This document shows, one piece after another, positions 61,291-64,000 of a stretch of 64,000 nt of DNA. The notes below the pieces were generated by a model, which was not told the DNA's origin, ran no database searches, and worked only from the letters and a program-made list of their open reading frames with translations. Each line of letters opens with the position of its first letter. Position 1 is the first letter of the stretch. The position numbers and the translations under genes were made by a program. This stretch comes from Streptomyces ochraceiscleroticus (GTDB lineage Bacteria; Actinomycetota; Actinomycetes; Streptomycetales; Streptomycetaceae): the NCBI RefSeq assembly GCF_000720485.1, contig NZ_JOAX01000025.1:62001-126000 (forward strand), written 5' to 3'.

Positions 61291-62511
61291 ATGGCCGACC
61301 GCGTCACCGTGATCGGGTGGGACGGCTCGCCTCTGACCGCCGCCGCGCGCTCCGCACTGGGCGCGGCGACCCTGGTGGCCGGCGCCGCCCACCACCTGGC
61401 GCTCAAGGAAGTACCGCCCGCCGCCGAGCGGATCAGGCTCGGCAGCGTCGAGCTGGCAGCCCGCCGAATCGCCCAGCACCGCGGCACCGCTGTCGTACTC
61501 GCCGACGGCGACCCCGGCTTCTTCGGCGTCGTCCGCACCCTGCGCGCCCCCGAACACGGCCTCGAAGTCGAGGTCGTACCCGCCGTCTCCTCCGTCGCCG
61601 CCGCCTTCGCCCGCGCCGGGATGCCCTGGGACGACGCCCAGATCGTCGTCGCCCACAGCCGCGACCTGCGCCGCGCCGTCAACGTCTGCCGCGCCCACAC
61701 CAAGGTCGCCGTCCTCACCTCGCCCGGCGCCGGGCCCGCCGAACTCGCCCTCCTGCTGCGCGGCGTGCACCGCACCTTCGTCATCTGCGAGGCCCTGGGC
61801 ACCACCCAGGAACAGGTGACGGTCCTCACCTCCGACAAGGCCGCCGACCACGTCTGGCGCGATCCCAACGTCGTCATCGTGGTGGGCGGACCGGCCGGCA
61901 GCGCCGCCACCCAGGGGACCGGCTGGCTCGCCGGCCGAGAGGTCGGGTACCCCTCCGGGCCGCGCGGCTGGGGCCTTTCCGACAGCGCATACGGAGGCGG
62001 ACTGACGGAGGGGGAGTCCGGCCAGCTCCGCACCGCCCAGCTCGCCCGCCTCGGGCCCGCCGTCGGCGACCTGGTGTGGGACATCGGCGCGGGCTCCGGC
62101 GCGGCCGCCGTGGAGGCGGCCCGCTTTGGCGCTGCCGTCATCGCCGTGGACGCCGACGAGGACGCCTGCGCCCGTACGACGGCCGTGAGCCGCCGGTACG
62201 GCGTACAGCTCCAGGTCGTGCACGGCCGCGCGCCCCAGGTGCTCGAAGACCTCCCGGAGCCGGACGTCGTCCGCATCGGGGGCGGCGGCACCGCTGTGGT
62301 CACCGCCTGCGCGGCCCGCCGCCCCGAACGCATCGTCACCCACGCCTCGACCCGCGACGAAGCGGAGGCGCTCGGCCGCGCGCTGGCCGACGGCGGCTAC
62401 GAAGTCGAGTGCGCGCTCCTGCAGTCCGTCGAGCTGGACACCTCCGTATGGGTGGAGCGGGAACGGGCGGTCGTCTTCCTCGTGTGCGGTTACCGCGTGC
62501 ATCACCCCTGA
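61291..62511 (+). CDS. cobL: precorrin-6Y C5,15-methyltransferase (decarboxylating)
   Basis: A 406-residue fusion of a CbiE-type methyltransferase (residues ~1-200, with VVLADGDPGFFGVVRTL and VVPAVSSVAAAFARAGMPW) and a CbiT-type methyltransferase/decarboxylase (~240-400, with DLVWDIGAGSGAAAVEAARFG binding S-adenosylmethionine). It methylates C5 and C15 of precorrin-6Y and removes the C12 acetate carboxyl on the aerobic cobalamin route. ATG 61291 follows AGGAGA. Upstream GC-rich CGCACGAC repeats (61176-61270) show no B12 riboswitch. It is 239 bp upstream of the probable cobT. Confidence 0.95.
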   Translation: MADRVTVIGWDGSPLTAAARSALGAATLVAGAAHHLALKEVPPAAERIRLGSVELAARRIAQHRGTAVVLADGDPGFFGVVRTLRAPEHGLEVEVVPAVSSVAAAFARAGMPWDDAQIVVAHSRDLRRAVNVCRAHTKVAVLTSPGAGPAELALLLRGVHRTFVICEALGTTQEQVTVLTSDKAADHVWRDPNVVIVVGGPAGSAATQGTGWLAGREVGYPSGPRGWGLSDSAYGGGLTEGESGQLRTAQLARLGPAVGDLVWDIGAGSGAAAVEAARFGAAVIAVDADEDACARTTAVSRRYGVQLQVVHGRAPQVLEDLPEPDVVRIGGGGTAVVTACAARRPERIVTHASTRDEAEALGRALADGGYEVECALLQSVELDTSVWVERERAVVFLVCGYRVHHP

Positions 62512-62749
62512 CCGGATCGGTCACCCGCGGGAGGTAGGCTGGCGGATCGTTGCGCCGCCGTTCCGCGATCGGAGTCGTGCGTCAATATCCGGAAAAGTCC
62601 GAGGTTTTGGCAGCACAAGATGCTCTTGAGGGCGGACGTGCCGCGAGGCGCGCTCGCTCGTTCTAGCTATGGGGGCGGTCGGCGCGTGCCGCGGTCGAGC
62701 GCGTCGGACGAGCGGTTGGAAGGAGCACTACCGATGGGCGAGGGGTACG

Positions 62750-64000
62750 CATGACCGACACCGGCCAGGTCCCGGGCGAGGGACTGCCGGAGAACGCAGG
62801 CGGACATCCCGGAGGGCCGCTCCCGGCGGCCGCTCCCGCCCCTGCCGACGCCGGCCCGCAGCAGCCGCACGACGCGTACGCGTACCTCGACACCGCCGAG
62901 CCGGCCGAGGACGACGACCTGCTGATGCCGGGCGCCCAGGGCGCCTGGGGCAGCGAGCAGCAGGCACACGGCGAGCCGCAGGCCCCGTACGCCGACTACA
63001 CCCCGGGACGGGGTGCGGTGTACGACCCGGTGGCGGCGTACGACCCGACCCCGTACGAAACGGTGACGTACGGCGAGGAGCAGGCCGCGGGCAGCCCGGA
63101 GGCGGCGCAGCCGCAGGCCGCCGCGCCGCAGCCGGTGGCGGCACCACAGCCGGGCGCTACGCCGCCCGGCGCCATGCCGGGGCAGGGCGTGCTCCCGAAG
63201 CAGAGCACGCCCGCGCGCCGGCCGCTGCACATGGGACCGCCCGTCCCGGAGGCGCACACCGGTGGCGTGGTCCGCTCGCTCGCCGACCGCGGCCCTGCGG
63301 GGACCCCGCAGCCGCCCGTGCGGCACGCGGGTCCGCCGACCGTGGGGCCCGAGTACTTGGACGTACCTCGCGACGATGCTCCGCGTGAGGACGTACCGGT
63401 AGAGGACGCGCCGCGCGAGGAGGTACTGGGCGAGGACGTGCCGCGCGAGGAGCCGGGCGCGCTGCCGGATGCCGTTCCGGGGCCGCTTCCCGAGGAAGGC
63501 GCCCAGGCCGGCCCGCTCCCGATGCCGGAGCCGCAGCCGGAGCAGTCCGTGCAGCCCGCGCAGTCCGGTGGTGCGGCCATTCCGGCGCAGATGCCGCCTT
63601 GGGGTGCCGCGCCGGTGGGGGATACGGCGGCGGCCGGTACGGCTGAGGCCGCTGGGGCGACCGAGGCCGCTGAGGTGGCTGAGCCGACCGGTGCGGAGCA
63701 GCCCGAAGCCGCGGTGGCGCAGCCCGAGAGCGGGCCGCAGTTCGCGGAGGCGGCGGAGGCCGAGGCGCCGAGCGAGCAGGAGCCCGTCGAGCACGGCGTC
63801 GCGTCGCCGCATGCCGAGACGGAGGCCGCGGGGCACGACGCTCCGGAGCCGGCTGCCGAGGCCGCTGCCGGCACAGAGGCCGACGCACAGCAGAACATCA
63901 CCGAGGGCGAGCAGGGCTCCGTCGAGGCCGTACCGGCCGATGCGGAGCAGCCCGCTGCGGAGCCCGTAGCAGAGGAACACGTGCACAACGAAGAGCAGGC
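62750..64000 (+). CDS. cobT: Ala/Pro/Glu-rich N-terminal region of a large protein, probably CobT; 3' end outside window
   Basis: The frame from ATG 62751 is open to the window end (over 415 codons) and consists of acidic, Pro- and Ala-rich low-complexity sequence with repeats such as EDVPREE and TAEAAGATEAAEVAEP. No domain is reached within the window. In Streptomyces the nicotinate-nucleotide:dimethylbenzimidazole phosphoribosyltransferase CobT often carries such a long disordered N-terminus starting MTDTGQVPGEGLPENAG and is encoded near cobL; the assignment rests on that recollection. GAGGGG precedes the ATG. A 6-codon frame (62734-62754, after GGAAGGAG) overlaps the start and may couple translation. 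Confidence 0.7.

Noticed and set aside
62512-62750. Possible B12 riboswitch upstream of the probable cobT
   Set aside because: I looked for the conserved B12-box and the paired core motifs here and upstream of cobL and did not find them.

Overview
The window is about 73% G+C by eye, with Streptomyces-style codon use, GTG/TTG starts, ATGA-type overlaps and many families typical of Streptomyces (SpoIIE-type phosphatases, TPR-type regulators, DUF1918, fused SecDF, GHL10 hydrolase with a Tat signal). The gene order from argCJBDR through argH to glpQ, metNIQ and cobL fits a chromosomal arm/core region of a Streptomyces or close relative. I see no prophage, transposon or CRISPR array. About 60 protein genes and one tRNA are supported. 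The first gene and the last gene are cut by the window edges.

Layout. 1-7.8 kb: a membrane SpoIIE phosphatase (partial) and a TPR regulator, both carrying a rare TTA (bldA) codon, then a Nudix hydrolase, a small membrane protein, 3-hydroxybutyryl-CoA dehydrogenase, a Tat-exported GHL10 hydrolase, small proteins, and a histidine-phosphatase-like protein without catalytic histidines. 7.8-13.5 kb: a Rickettsia/archaeal-type valyl-tRNA synthetase, a D-2-hydroxyacid dehydrogenase, a ketosynthase and an acetyltransferase. 13.6-18.5 kb: the overlapping argC-argJ-argB-argD operon with argR; argG and argH are 28 kb further on (46.5-49.2 kb). 18.5-22.8 kb: a PNPOx-like protein, a single-domain globin, a small secreted protein and fused secDF.

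22.8-36.4 kb is the most coherent accessory block. It holds an amino-acid permease, a class III aminotransferase, alanine dehydrogenase, a divergent MocR/TauR-type regulator, an AAA+/vWA (CobS/CobT-like) pair, an IclR regulator, and a divergent sulfoacetaldehyde acetyltransferase (xsc) followed by phosphotransacetylase (pta). Together these read as a taurine (C2-sulfonate) dissimilation locus: uptake, transamination of taurine with pyruvate, regeneration of pyruvate by Ald with ammonia release, cleavage of sulfoacetaldehyde to sulfite plus acetyl phosphate, and transfer to CoA. The AAA+/vWA pair inside it has no obvious role and is the least explained part.

36.5-46.4 kb: a type II haloacid dehalogenase-like protein, a regulator with both an XRE and a TetR DNA-binding domain divergent from a cyclase plus acyl-CoA ligase operon, an AmtB variant with Glu in place of the first twin histidine, a 999-residue protein with one degenerate and one intact SpoIIE phosphatase domain around two PAS domains plus an HATPase, tRNA-Pro(GGG) and a DUF488 protein. 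49.3-52.7 kb: a TetR/MFS operon with an unusually symmetric operator and leaderless start, a SnoaL-like protein, and a PlsC acyltransferase whose 3' end is lost at a homopolymer-rich junction (possible assembly error). 53-64 kb: Tat-exported glpQ with a candidate PHO box, a small sigma-like protein, acetyltransferases, two small membrane proteins, a HAD phosphatase, a Cys-rich leader peptide upstream of metNIQ, cobL, and the Ala/Pro/Glu-rich N-terminal part of what is probably an extended CobT.
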